64,000 nucleotides of DNA from Trichodelitschia bisporula (taxonomy: Eukaryota > Ascomycota > Dothideomycetes > Phaeotrichales > Phaeotrichaceae), in assembly GCA_010356995.1 (NCBI GenBank), contig ML996690.1, positions 623,420 through 687,419 of the forward strand, given 5' to 3'. The notes beneath the pieces were generated by a model, which was not told the origin of the DNA, ran no database searches, and saw only the letters and a program-made list of their open reading frames with translations. Position 1 is the stretch's first letter. The number at the start of each line of letters is the position of its first letter. Position numbers and translations under genes: made by a program. Below are positions 11,150 to 22,434 of the stretch, piece after piece.

Positions 11150-12481
11150 ATGGACGGTTCACCAGCCATGGAGCCGGCGAACGGATCTCCATCCGAAGCC
11201 CCTCCACCCACCGACAAACCCCCCGCAAACAAGCGCAACAGGCGCCCAAACTACGCCCAACTCCACGCGCGTCCCCTCCCGTTGATCACAACACCGCTCC
11301 CCGCCTTCATCCCACACAACCCTCTCTCCCTCATACGCATCCTTCACGCTCTCCTTTTACCCTACATCGCACCCCCGCCCTCGCACCCCGCCCCCCGCTA
11401 CCAGGCCTACTTCTCGCCCGCCACACGCTCAGTGCACGTCACGGACCCAGCCGCTGTGCGCGCATTATGGGAGTCAGGCTTCTTTGGCAAGGGCAGTTTG
11501 AGTCGGAGTGAGCCGACGTGGTTGGAGGGGGAGAAGAGGAGACGTGGACTCGGGGCGGAGGTTACGAGTGAGGAGGTTACGGCGAAGAGGAGAAGGGAGC
11601 GCGTGGAATTTAAGCGTGAGCGGGCGCGGTTGGAGAGGGAGGCGGTTGAGGAGCAGTTGAGGAAAGAGAAGATTGCTGCGAATGGTGGGGCTGTGGACGA
11701 GCTGGTAGAAAAGGTTGCTGCACTTGAGGTTACGGAGGTGAATGGCTCTGCGCAGGCCGGGGAGTCCCCTGAGACGGTGGAAGACCCTGTTGAGGTTGTT
11801 GTTGAGGCATCAGATCTGAAAGCAGAAGCGGCAGCGGATCCGGAAACCGCACCAGCACCCTCAGTACAGGATGTCGACATCCACCTCGTCAACCAAGAGC
11901 ACCTACAACTCTCTCTCGAAGAAGCCTTCTTCCTAACCTACGCCCTTGGCGTCCTAGATGTCCAACTCCCCTCGTCCTCCTCTCCCACCCTGCCCACCAA
12001 CGCCTCCTACCTGCACCTCTTCCGTACGCACTCTCGCTTCCCGCCCTCCGCCACGCTTACGCCTACCGACCCCTTCCTCCTCCGCTACGCCGTATACCAC
12101 CACTTCCGCGCCCTAGGCTGGGTCGTGCGCGACGGTGTCAAATTCGCCTCCGACTTCCTGCTCTACGAGCGCGGGCCCGTATTCAAGCACGCGGCATTTG
12201 CGGTCATGGTGCTCCCGTCCTTTACCCACGAGTACTGGTTCGAGGATCCGCTGGGTGTAAAGGAGAGGAGGAGGGTGGAGGGGGAGCGGGGCGGAAGGGA
12301 TTGGGTGTGGTTGCATTGCGTTAATCGCGTGCAGACGGCGGTGGTTAAGACACTGGTTATTGCGTATGTGGATGTTCCCCCGCCCGGGGAGGAGGTGGAT
12401 GATGTTGGAGATGTGCTGGGGAGGTATAAGGTTAGGGAGTTTTGTCTGTCGAGGTGGAGTCCGAATCGGAATCGGGGTTAG
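11150..12481 (+). CDS. SEN2: tRNA-splicing endonuclease catalytic subunit Sen2
   Basis: Sen2 is one of two catalytic subunits of the heterotetrameric Sen complex and cuts the 5' splice site of intron-containing pre-tRNAs. The 443-residue frame has no intron. The N-terminal third holds RPNYAQLHARPLPLI and the WESGFFGKGSLSRSEP motif typical of Sen2, followed by a charged coiled-coil-like linker (about residues 135-245). The C-terminal nuclease domain has the catalytic triad Tyr339 (LLYERGP), His347 (FKHAAF) and Lys400 (VVKTLVIAYV). All expected residues are present. It ends 100 bp from the stop of the convergent PLC-like gene. The same window carries an intron-containing tRNA-Asp, a natural substrate. 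Confidence 0.94.
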   Translation: MDGSPAMEPANGSPSEAPPPTDKPPANKRNRRPNYAQLHARPLPLITTPLPAFIPHNPLSLIRILHALLLPYIAPPPSHPAPRYQAYFSPATRSVHVTDPAAVRALWESGFFGKGSLSRSEPTWLEGEKRRRGLGAEVTSEEVTAKRRRERVEFKRERARLEREAVEEQLRKEKIAANGGAVDELVEKVAALEVTEVNGSAQAGESPETVEDPVEVVVEASDLKAEAAADPETAPAPSVQDVDIHLVNQEHLQLSLEEAFFLTYALGVLDVQLPSSSSPTLPTNASYLHLFRTHSRFPPSATLTPTDPFLLRYAVYHHFRALGWVVRDGVKFASDFLLYERGPVFKHAAFAVMVLPSFTHEYWFEDPLGVKERRRVEGERGGRDWVWLHCVNRVQTAVVKTLVIAYVDVPPPGEEVDDVGDVLGRYKVREFCLSRWSPNRNRG

Positions 12482-12581
12482 TGGAGTGGGAGAAGGGTAG
12501 GCTTCACTTCGGAAATCACCAGCGAAAAGGAGTAATAGTAGGAGCGGCAGTATCAAGGCCAGAGAGGCCGTCGCTCGCCGC

Positions 12582-14000
12582 CTATTGCTTCAGCCGTATA
12601 TCGCTCAACCCAGCCGCCACATCCGCCGTCGCACCATCAAAGAAATCATTCATAACCACAACCAACTGCTCCGCCTTCAACCTGTTCAACGCATTCCTCC
12701 GTATCCACGGCAGCGTCTTCCAATCGCAGATTGGCTTCGTCGCCAGCAAACACGAATTCGACACCCCAGCGCTAACCACGCTATATGCCACCACATCCTT
12801 GATATTCGTCGCAGTCGCCTGACACTGCAAATTCGTAAACGCCTTCCCGTTCTGGCTCGCCGGGCCCAGCTTCTCGAATTCGGCGACGATGCTGTCCCCG
12901 TTCAGTGTCGCGTTCGCTCCGTCGGTGTATGTGGAGAGCGAATCTACATCCCGGCATATGATTAGCCGCTTCTTTTGTTCGCGTAGCTGTGCCGTCGTCG
13001 ACCGCTGGAGGTCACCCAAATCGCCCACCACGAGCTGCCCGTTCGCCCGTCCCAGTGCGGTGTTCAGTTCGGAAGCGAGCTCGCCGTCGCTCGGCCGCGC
13101 ACACTCCGCCGGGACCCCGTCCCACCGCAACTGCACCACGACTATCTCCCCCGTGTTCGCAAGCAGGAAAGTAGCAATATCCGCCAAAAACTGCGCATAC
13201 GGCATCCCGGGAATAGGCCCATGCGTAAAGTACAACGCATCTCTCGGAATCCCCGCCTGGCCCCTAACCGCACTGTGCAAATGTGCCGGTCTGAACTCAA
13301 AATACCTTGCCCCAGTGGCAAGAATATCCCCCAAGCTATCCTTCTGCGTAATAGCGAGGCCTTGGATGATATTCGGTAACATGCCGAGCAGCACATCGTC
13401 GCTCATCTTCCCGCCCAGCCCGCTGATGACCCCGGAGGCGCCTTTGAAGACGGGTAGGACTGCTTTGCCGGCGGATTGGATCAGCGCGGTGGGCGTTTGC
13501 AGGCTGTTCATCCCGACATCGTGTGCGGCGGGGAGCACCCAGCGGGTAAATGGCTTGCGTTCGGCGTCAGACCCGAGCGGCGCGAGGCGGCTCATCCACC
13601 CGGCCCGGTTCGGGGTCACGGTGACCCAGCACTGGTCGGCCTTCGGTAGACCCGCGATCCCCGGCCCGGCGTCGTAGAAACCGAACGAGACGACCAGGTC
13701 CGGGGTTATCACGGCGCGCTGGTCGGCCATGCGGGCCATGGTCCCGCGCTCGATGTTGCCGATCAGCGTGTTGATATCCACATATTGCGTCGTGACGGTG
13801 TTATTGCGGAACAGGACGCGGAACAGGAAGCGCCCGGCGAACTCAAAGGGGTTGCGGATGTGGGATTTGTCGACTTCGAGGTGGTCGTTTGTCCATTCGC
13901 CGAGTTGGGAGCGGGAGAGGGAGGACCCGGGGACGGTGTATTCGACGCTCGCGCCGGGGAGGCTGATGAAGGTGTAGATTTGGACGCCTTTGGTGGGCAT
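12582..14000 (-). CDS. PLC-like phosphodiesterase (PI-PLC X-like TIM barrel), intracellular
   Basis: The 472-residue single-exon product has the fold of PI-PLC X-domain-like phosphodiesterases. The barrel begins at about residue 155 with RWVLPAAHDVGMNS, where the His is the usual first catalytic residue. It continues with TGARYFEFRP, a region corresponding to the second His (YFTHGPIPG), and a strand EIVVVQLRWDG. The N-terminal 150 residues form a separate beta-rich region. There is no signal peptide, in contrast to the secreted phosphodiesterase at 43460. The physiological substrate is unknown; many fungal members lack the calcium-binding C2 domain and are not true phospholipases C. The gene starts 508 bp from the GH95 stop. 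Confidence 0.8.
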   Translation of the reverse strand: MPTKGVQIYTFISLPGASVEYTVPGSSLSRSQLGEWTNDHLEVDKSHIRNPFEFAGRFLFRVLFRNNTVTTQYVDINTLIGNIERGTMARMADQRAVITPDLVVSFGFYDAGPGIAGLPKADQCWVTVTPNRAGWMSRLAPLGSDAERKPFTRWVLPAAHDVGMNSLQTPTALIQSAGKAVLPVFKGASGVISGLGGKMSDDVLLGMLPNIIQGLAITQKDSLGDILATGARYFEFRPAHLHSAVRGQAGIPRDALYFTHGPIPGMPYAQFLADIATFLLANTGEIVVVQLRWDGVPAECARPSDGELASELNTALGRANGQLVVGDLGDLQRSTTAQLREQKKRLIICRDVDSLSTYTDGANATLNGDSIVAEFEKLGPASQNGKAFTNLQCQATATNIKDVVAYSVVSAGVSNSCLLATKPICDWKTLPWIRRNALNRLKAEQLVVVMNDFFDGATADVAAGLSDIRLKQ

Positions 14001-14508
14001 AGTTGCGGTTGGATTGGTAGATCGTGCGCGGAGAGGGGACTGGAGAGGAGGGAGCAGCGCTGTAGCGCTTTATATCACCCCGCCATGCCCCGCGCTATTT
14101 GCGCCAGCTGAGGGCGCCGCAGCTGAAGTGCGAGATGCATGCTGTGGGTGCCCGTGATTGGAGGTGTGATCTTGCGCTTCCATCACGCAGGGCGTGAGGG
14201 GTGCCAAGCTGACCTGCATGACCTGCATGAGGGGCAGTCGGGTGAGATCTGAGTCCAATCGCTGCGTAGATCATGCGCATTGGCGGGCTGAAGGGCTGAG
14301 TTGGGCTCAGCTTTTGCGCCTGGGGACGTCATAGTGTGGCTGTTAGTTGGCGATCTATGCTGGACGTCGGGCAATGAGCTTCAGCCTGATGCAGTAACTT
14401 TCCCAGGCTCTAACCATGCATTCTCTAGCCTCAGTATTGTACATCGAGCTCCAAAAATGCAATGCCGATCTATGCAAAAAGTCCACTTCTCCATCCCGAA
14501 TTCACACC
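14001..14508. other. Spacer upstream of the PLC-like gene
   Basis: These 508 bases hold the promoter of the PLC-like gene and the 3' flank of the fucosidase gene. Short direct repeats of GACCTGCATG lie at about 14211-14228. No gene is seen. Confidence 0.5.
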
Positions 14509-17500
14509 CTAAATCTCCCCAATTTTATTCCCCGCCTTCGAGAAGAACCGCACCGACGTCCCTCTCTTCGTAATCGACACTTTATCCACCAACCCCCGCG
14601 CATTCCAACTCATCGTCAAAATCGTCCCTCCCCGAATCCTCAACCCCTTCACCGTCCCCGGCCCCCACCTTGCCGGAATCGCCGGTCCGAGAACCACACC
14701 CCTCGGGCCGTTATCATTGTACGACAGCGGCAGATCAACAACCAACATGCTCAACATTGCCGCCGCGATGCCAAAATTGGCATCGATCTGGAACGGCCCG
14801 TTCATGCCGTTATACTGGCTAAGCCCATTGACAGCAAAGTTGCTAACAATGGTGTACCTCAGCAAGAAATCCGCCTGATCCGTGTTATTCAGGCGCGCCC
14901 AGCAGGCCGACCGCCAAATCTTCTCCCAGCCCGCATTGCCATCAGGTCCGCGCCCATTACCGCGGCTGCGCAGCGACGCCTCTACCGCCTTCTGGATATC
15001 GGTGCGGCCGTACCCGTTCAGGAAACCCGCGATGCTGTAGCCCGGATACCAGCCGACGAGATGCGAGAGATGGCGATGCGTATTACCCTGAGCATCCAGC
15101 TCGCGCGTGTCCGGCACCTTCCATTCCTTGATCTGGCCCCAGGAGCCGATGTGCAGGCCCTTGTCGAGGGAGTTGAGGTACACGCCGAGGCTGGTGATGA
15201 AGGTGGTGTCGATGTCGTTGACGGCGGCGCCGGCGCGGAGCACCGTGTCAAAGAGCTGGTGGATCAGCTGCTGAAAGTGGGTGCAGCCGTAGGTGGTTGG
15301 GCCGTGCTCTGGACTGTTACAGGGGTTTGCTACGAGGGTGCTGTCGCTGCGGTCAAGTTGGAGCTGGGAGAGCCAGAAGTTGGCTGCGTCGCGCATCATT
15401 ATGTAGCCGGTCTGCTGTAGGAAGGGGAGGTCTTGCGTATAGTCCCAGTGGTCGAAGACGTGTTGCATCATCCAAGCCGCGGCGACCGGATCTGCTCATG
15501 GTAAGTGCACGCGCTATTTGAGGGCGCTTCCGACTTACAATTAGCCCACGTTGCATTGTCCTTCATTCCAGTGTGACCGAAGATGTTGACCTCGTTGTGC
15601 ACCACCCACCCGTTCGCTCCATACAACTTCCTCGCTGTCTCGGCTCCTCTGGGGATCTGTCAAGATTAACAAATGAAGAAACACAAGCAGCTCTAACTGA
15701 CCCATGTATCCTTGATGAACCGCCAGAGCGCCTGCGTAGTGTCCCCGAGGCCCGTCTGCTCCGCAAACCAGTAGTTCATCTGCAGGTTGATATTGGTATG
15801 ATAGTCTCCACCCCACGCCGTCTCGAGTCCGTCGGTCCACACGCCCTGCAGATTGGCCGGCAAGGAGTTCTGCCGCGAAGAGCAGACGAGTAAGTGCCGC
15901 GCATAGTCAAAGAGAAGGGCTTCGACGTAGGACCCGTCCGCAGCAGCTTGGGCATCGGTATCCATAGCAGGCCGCTGGACCATGGGAATTTCGGTCGGCG
16001 ATGCCTCATACGCGGCCCTGCTGTTACTGAACGAAGGTGGTGGAGGAGCTGGTGGACCAGTGGCTCTTGTTAAGGACGGCTTCGCCGAGGTCAATGTGAC
16101 GGTAATGGTGGTGGACGCTCCGGCTGTGTCGGTTTGGGTGACCACGGTCGTTCCAGCCTTGCTCCAAGGAAGGGCAGACGACCCGTTGAAGCCCTTCGGT
16201 AGTGTGGAGGGAAATTGAAATCCGGGAAAGGTGGCGGTGACGATAGGCGTTTGCAACGAGTCCTTGTGTGGCTCCTGGCGCTTGCGCAGCCGTCGCCGGT
16301 ACTCCGCAAAGTGCGACTCCGCGTCGTCGTTCACTTCGTCTGAATCCACTTCCCGCTTAGCCTTCCCTGGCTTGGTGGCCTTCGGGGCATCGGACTGGCG
16401 CTTCTTCTTCATCGGTACCCCTGCTGTAGACCGGTACCGATCCAAAAGCTGGAAGAGCTCGAGGCCTTCCGATGGATACTGCGAATTCTTCCAAGGGTCG
16501 TTCAGCTCGAGCGTAAACTGATTCATCAGGTTTTGGTAGTCCTGCTGATGAGCTATTAGAGTCTTGCTTTCCAGTTTCGTTGATGCCATTGCCGTGATTT
16601 TCTGGACCGCCTCGTATGGATCGGCTCCCTTGCAATTGTACTGACTTGCAGCATTGCAACGCAGCTGCTCGTAGTTTGTGCCGGCTCCGATGATGATTGC
16701 GAGGGTATTCAAGGGCTCGTCCTCTCCATATGCGCTGCCAGTCACCACGAGTGTCCCCGGGTCGGTATCGCTGCAAGATGAGATCGGAGTTCCTAGAGGC
16801 CCTGTTCCGAGACGAGCCAGGACATCGTATTTCATACCCTCCGGTGGTCCCTTTTGCGTCGTGCCCGACATGCGGATGAAGCTGACGCCGCATGTTGCGT
16901 TCACCAAGTCTTTCGGAGACCGCTTGTTCTCCAGGCTCAACGCGATGTTCGGCAGGGAGCCCGTGTTGACGCTCACTCTGTATACACATACTTGAGCGGG
17001 ATATGAGCAATAGACTGCGGTCGTGTAGGTCTTATTATCATTGGCGTAAAAGGTGGTCGTATGGACACCGGTGTTTAGATCCAGGGAGCGCTTGAAGCCG
17101 GAATAGCTGTTGATGCCGGCAATCTGAACCGTGAGGTTCGCGAGGACTCTATAGCTTCCATAGGCATTATTATTTCCGAGAATCGTCCCTAGGCCTGGGG
17201 ATGTTAGAAACTGCAGCAAGCTTACGGTGAGAACATACTGCCGCTCCCAGTTTTGAAGATGCCGTCTCTAACTGACTGTAATGTTCGTGATTGTTCCTTT
17301 TCAGGATTTCCACCCGTGTAGGTCTAATACAAACTCAGCGTCGTCACAGTGAAGAAGAGTGCCCTCGATCATCCATCCGAGTTCTGAAGGCGACTGCTCA
17401 GATGGTACGTACACTGGACTCAAAGGGACCACCAGACCACAGTGAATCGACGTTCAAGTTGACCTTCTCAATGCTGGGTTGGCCGAATGGGATCGCTTTA

Positions 17501-17691
17501 GACGTATTAGCCAGCGCATAGAAGAAGAACGACAACCCACCCCCAAGCTTGCCATTTCCCACGAGAAAGCCCTCGCGAAACAAGTTCGCGCCCGATGCCG
17601 GCCACGACGCCCAAATCGACTTGCCTTGGACCCCGGAGAGGGCCGACAAGGTTGTGGCGACAACCACAGGAATGGGACTACTCAGCCTCAT
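14509..17691 (-). CDS. Secreted GH95 alpha-L-fucosidase with a kexin-site-rich insert
   Basis: This glycoside hydrolase releases terminal alpha-1,2-linked fucose (some fungal members act on galactose) from plant or animal glycans outside the cell. Exons on the minus strand are 17413-17691, 17239-17323, 15702-17194, 15539-15656 and 14509-15491, and all phases agree, giving 985 residues. A signal peptide covers about residues 1-23 (hydrophobic, ending GVQG). Catalytic residues of the family are visible: Asn589 and Asn591 in [10 protein letters not shown], Glu720 in NSPEHG, and Asp895 in QIDANFG. Most family members are near 800 residues. The surplus lies at about 377-539, an insert rich in Pro, Thr and Ser with KKKR, AKR and RKR sites. 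The upstream DNA has a CTGGGG sequence near 17948 that fits the CreA consensus, which is weak evidence for carbon repression. Confidence 0.92.
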
Positions 17692-18861
17692 CCCGGTTCA
17701 CCTGTGCGGCCCAAAGGGGAGAGAAAAGAATGGACAGGAGGAAAAGCTCCTAGCAACATGAGAAAGCAAGAGGGAACGGGTTATGGTTTTGTGAGAATAG
17801 CAGCACTATCTGGCTTCATTTGGGGCGGCAATTGGCCCAGGGCCGGGGCCCGGTGATATTTTCCCCACTGTTGAGCCTCGTCTATTGAACCGCAAATTGA
17901 GAGATGTGCTTGGCCACGTGAAAAGAGAGAGGCGAAACGCTGAAACGCTGGGGTCGATCAATTTGACTGCATTCGTAAGCGGGAAGCTTGGGCCGAGGAA
18001 GGCAATCCTCCACGATGCACAGACCGCACTTTGGATGGAGTTGCCACGGGTATATCACTGGGCACTCTTTGGGTTGGCTAATTTGCCATGAGAGGGCAGA
18101 GGACGAAATAGAAACTTGGCTTCGGGATGCTGGATGGCAGACGCGCACCTGATGCACGCATTTCGGGAGGCTGAAAACAGACAATGGGTGGTCCAATTAA
18201 GCGGTCCGAATTCTCGCGTATCTCATTGAAGGACCATATGCCTCGTGGCCGAAAACCAGGGACCGGCCAAGGGCAAGAATACCACAATTGGCAGGGAAAA
18301 GGGCTAAGAATTAGTCGGCAGTTGAAAGCTTCAGGATGCTGTGAGCCCTGGCTTAATAAAGATCCCTCGACTGTAAATGTCTGGCAGGTGATGTCACTGC
18401 CCCGGCCCCGGCACGGGAGAGATCGATCGGATCCTTCCGCCATGGGCCAGTACGATCATCCAACTGTACGTCTGTTCCTGACAGAACGCGGATCGATGGT
18501 CCACCGTTCTGGGCGTGCGCTGCACCAAGCCGCTAGAACTAGCATGTACCTCGTGGGACTTCGATCATGCACATTCCATAGATACCGAACAGTCTTGTCC
18601 GTTGCCAAGGCGAGATAACGCATCTGAGATGCACCAATTGCCGAAAGAACATCGGCAGAAGATCGCAATGACAAGGGTTTTATCTGCCAGCACCAACCAG
18701 TTCAAGCTGCACTCCGACCGCTCCAGCGCCCAAGAGACGAATACCATAACAGAGATCGGTGTGGCAGTGCACGGAGGAAGGATCGCAGACTCGGGATTGA
18801 TATCATTTCGGGTACGTATTTGATAAGTTGACGAGAAGGGGTGGCCACAATATGCGACAGC
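17692..18861. other. Spacer between GH95 promoter and GPI14 3' end
   Basis: I find no gene in these 1.2 kb. Open frames are short and lack splice-supported continuation. The part next to 17691 should contain the fucosidase promoter. Confidence 0.5.
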
Positions 18862-20308
18862 TCATCGTGACATCTTTTCTTGCCCGCGTGGCTGTCGAGA
18901 TGTTGAACTTGGCGAGTCGGGAGTACGGCGTACATCGGTTATGACGATGCCGAGAATCCAGCAATTCACGAGGAAGAAGAAAAGGCCTGAAAGCCAGAGT
19001 CCGGGGGTGAAAGTGGAGATTCCGAGAAACTCCAGACGGTAGCCTTGTTGTAGCCACAACGCCTGTGAAGAAGATATCAGCTCGTATACTCGAACATCCA
19101 GAATGCTTACCTGGCCAAGAACCCAAAGCACACAGGCCGTGATCCCCAAAGCGGGTCTCTGGAGAAGCGACGATGTTGGCAGATAAAATGGCAAAAATAT
19201 CAGGTACCACAGAAAGTACTACAAATTGTGATGAGTATAGATTAATAGCAATCTGATTTATCTCACCTGACTGGTGCACACTTTATTGAAAGTAACGAAT
19301 GCAAATGTCTGGGCCAGCATTGCGGTGGCAAGGTCCTTTTTGGCAAGTGCAATGGGGATGGCGACAGTGCTGAGGAGGAGTTGAGGGACAAAGGCGAGAG
19401 ACTCCAAATGTAGCGACGACCGTGCTGCTGGTGAGGAGTTGAGATACAGCAGTGTGTTGTAGGGCGAGAAGTTGTGACGGTGGTCGATTCTAGTGAAGTG
19501 ATGGAGGTAGCTGTGTTGTACGAAGGGCCAGCCGTATCTTGAAGAGTTAGCGACGCTAAGAGCTGATATGAACGGGCACGCACTTCGCAAACATCCAGCC
19601 ATTGAGGGCCATGAAGACGGCGAAGCTATATAGCGCGAGGGAAATGCGAGTTCGATTGAAAAAGGCAATGGCCCGTTTAAAAGCACTCGGCTCCTGCGTA
19701 TTCTTCACAGGCACTCCATCCAACCGCTCCTGATCAAGCCACCAGATGATCGAAGGCGCATAAATGAACGGGTATATCTTGAAATGGACTGCAAATCCGA
19801 GGATAAAACCGGCAAGCAAAATTCTTTTCTGCGTTACAGCCCAAAGTAAGGCTGCTGCAGTCACACCGAGCAGGCCCTCGGAGCTTCCTCTTGTGCTGAT
19901 AGTTGCAACCATGGGATTCAGCAGCCAGATGGAGGCGAACTTGAGCGCCCTCTCACTCGACATCTGGTAGGACGAACGAAGAACCAGAAGAATCAAGAAC
20001 CCGGCAACGATGTCGGCGGCAGCAAAGAGCACTTTTCCGAAAGAGAACCATAGGCGACTCCATGTTGTCGGAAGCAGCAGCCAGGCAAGGATGGGGGTGT
20101 AGCGGTAGGTGTCCCGGTCGTATGGTGAGCGCCCCTGGGCCATAAAACGTGAAGCATCCGTGAAAACATAGTAGTCGATGTCCGTGTACTTGAACGCCGA
20201 GAAGTTGTCCTGGAAAATGCCGTATACCAACAAGCCAACACGGAGGAGCACAGCAGCCGTAAAAACGGTGATGGTGTTAAAGCGAAGTAGCGGCATGTTG
20301 TTCGACAT
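18862..20308 (-). CDS. GPI14: GPI mannosyltransferase 1 (PIG-M/Gpi14)
   Basis: This ER membrane enzyme transfers the first alpha-1,4 mannose from dolichol-phosphate-mannose to the GPI anchor precursor. Exons are 19584-20308, 19267-19537, 19111-19218 and 18862-19062, giving 434 residues with about ten hydrophobic segments. The first luminal loop carries the DXD-like YTDIDYYVFTDASR motif. Further family blocks are SPYDRDTYRYTPILAWLLLP, STRGSSEGLLG, HFKIYPFIYAPSI, and the KYGWPFVQHSYLHH block created by joining exons 1 and 2. The ATG at 20308 was chosen; a second in-frame ATG follows four codons later. It is divergent from TRAX. Gpi17, a later enzyme of the same pathway, is encoded at 32319. Confidence 0.94.
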
Positions 20309-20588
20309 TAGACCACGATTCCGAGTTCGTAGACGACCTAGCACCCCGCAGCTGCGGGATCAATTGGCATTTCCGAGCGCACCTATCTAGATCCTCTCTT
20401 GATGTTGGATATTGAAGCCAGAAGTCGATACTCGTGAGCAAGCCCCCCGTCTGAGCACGGTCCAAACTACTGCCTCGTCGCCTGGCGCATGGATCTTGCC
20501 AAGCGCGGGAACTTTCCGCATACGTACCGTAGGCTGGGTGGATGACGGCAAGGGCGAGTAACAAACGCCGCGACGTAGCTGCCCCAAA
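20309..20588. promoter_or_regulatory. Shared divergent promoter of GPI14 and TRAX
   Basis: Only 280 bp separate the two start codons, so the promoters must overlap or share elements. I see no clear TATA box. Confidence 0.5.
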
Positions 20589-21503
20589 ATGACTCTAACA
20601 GGAAACAAAAGGACCGCCGAAGAAGCCTTCATGGCTCAACCAAAGACCATGTCGCCCTTTCTCCCCATATTCGAGACGTTCCGCAGTGAGTTAGATGAGC
20701 ACCATGACCGCAGGGAGCGCATCATCAAAGCGTCGCGCGACATCACGGCAGCTAGCAAGAAGATGTGAGCCACGATTTTTACGGCGACTTGACCTTGCTA
20801 ACACTTTCAGTATCTTCTCACTGCAGAGGTGAGGTGCCGGTGCCTCGCTTGACGCTGTGTAGTAAGCTAGCCTAACGGTACTAGAGTGCGCACCTTGAAC
20901 GATCCTTTCCCGGCACAGGTAGCAAAAGACACAAAGAAACACTACGACACGATCCGCGATAGATACTCATCCATATCCCGCGATTTACAGGGCATAAATT
21001 CCTTCCGGTACCAATTTCAAATTACTCCAGGGAACCAGGAGTTCGTGGAGGCCATCACATTTCAACACTATCTCTCTCACCAAATGCTCATGACCCACGA
21101 GGAGGCGCAAAAAGAGTTGGACAAGTTGACTGGCGGAGGAGAGCGCGTCATTCTCACAGCAGAGGATTTCTTGCTTGGGATATTTGACATGACGGGCGAG
21201 CTTATGCGCTTTGCTATTACCACCATGGCCACAACTGGCCAACTGCCTGGCGCTGAGAAGGGGCCAGGGCACCACACGGTTCTTTCAGACCTTCGGGAAC
21301 TGCGCACACAACTGGAGCAGGTTAATGTTCACGAAGGTGGGCGTTTCAAGAAGGACTTTAGCTCAAAGATGGAGGTGATGCGGACATGTGTAGAGAAAGT
21401 GGAGGGCGCGCTCTATGGGCAGGTTGTGCGTGGCGCGGAGCGACCGAAAGGATGGGTTCCAGATCTTAACGGAGGCAGGAGAGAAGAAGCGGAAGCCTAT
21501 TGA
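20589..21503 (+). CDS. TSNAX: Translin-associated protein X (TRAX), catalytic half of C3PO
   Basis: TRAX pairs with translin to form the C3PO ribonuclease; in Neurospora C3PO trims pre-tRNA 5' fragments, and in animals it activates RISC. Exons are 20589-20764, 20811-20828 and 20885-21503, giving 270 residues. The middle exon has just 18 nt, and both its junctions are GT...AG with matching phases. The translin fold is all helical. Acidic residues in NQEFVEAITFQHYL and EDFLLGIFDMTGELMRF match the TRAX active-site positions, which plain translin lacks. The N-terminal region around FLPIFETFRSELDEHHDRRE is also characteristic. The start at 20589 is the first ATG that keeps the frame. The partner translin is not in this window. 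Confidence 0.9.
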
Positions 21504-22434
21504 AGCCTGTACCATAGTCAGAGTGAAGTTAAACCGGCCCTGACGGCTCGCTATGGGATTAAGATCGAAACCCCCGGAATGAGCCCCAAAAATGTAGAAG
21601 AAGGAGTAGCAAGTGAAGTCAATATGCGAGTACTTACGTTGGTACAAGCATGGTCTAGTCCAGCATGGCCCAGATGCGACCGTAATATCCGAAAGCGGCG
21701 ATGGAAGTTGCGTCGCCCGCGAAAGCGGAGCGCGGGCAAATCCTCTAACGCAGGCTGTGGAGGCACTCTCTTTATGAATGCAGCTCACTTTGACCCTGAG
21801 AGGCTGGAAATAATGACTTACCGAACTCCGATGTTGCCGAGACACGAGACGACAGCAGGAGGTTGTTTAGCGCCGAGTCTGCCTGGCCGCCTCACGCCAT
21901 AGCCGCCACACTGCGAAAGCGCAAGCGTCTGGTCCCGCCCCAGCCCAGTCAACATCATAATCACCCACCACTCTTGCTCGGTGGAGGACTCACTACTTGG
22001 CCGAGCACCCAAGGAAAACCCCCACAACTACCACGACGGCCGGGTCAGCCCAAAGGTCTTCTCATCTCTACCCAACATTCGCACACCACCAGGTTCCAAG
22101 CCTTCACTACATAATAATGCCCACTTTCCCCGCTGTGCCTCTCCAAGACCGCAGCTCAGAGCACAATGAATTCGACGCCCGTTTTCCAATGAACACCATC
22201 CCCCGCCGCAGTGCTTCCCACCCGTAGGATATTTCTCCTGCCGACGCACACCGTCCGCTGCCTTTGGAATATGCCCAAGGGCTCTTACTGAACACTTGTG
22301 CTAAAGCACATCGCAAAACAGAAATTGGTGAGCTGGCCTACGTTTGCTACTCCTCGCATCGAGCCAAAGTTTTGCAACGCCCCTCGGTATCGCAACTTGC
22401 TGACATCCGTCCAGACCCAAACCTTCTCACCACC
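21504..22434. other. Spacer with possible spliced minus-strand transcript
   Basis: No gene can be named. The minus strand shows a good donor (GTAAGT, at 21816-21821 on plus coordinates), an acceptor CTCCACAG next to 21754, and another GTAAGTAC donor at 21638. Together they would bound a 117-nt exon that is open in two frames. The translation matches no family I know. The 400 bp before 22435 probably hold the promoter of the PIN-domain gene. Confidence 0.3.

Noticed and set aside
12889-13677. 262-codon plus-strand frame opposite the PLC-like gene
   Set aside because: It lies antisense to a conserved domain, with no motif of its own.
14416-15420. 334-codon plus-strand frame opposite the fucosidase
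   Set aside because: It is a shadow of the catalytic exon, which holds conserved active-site residues.
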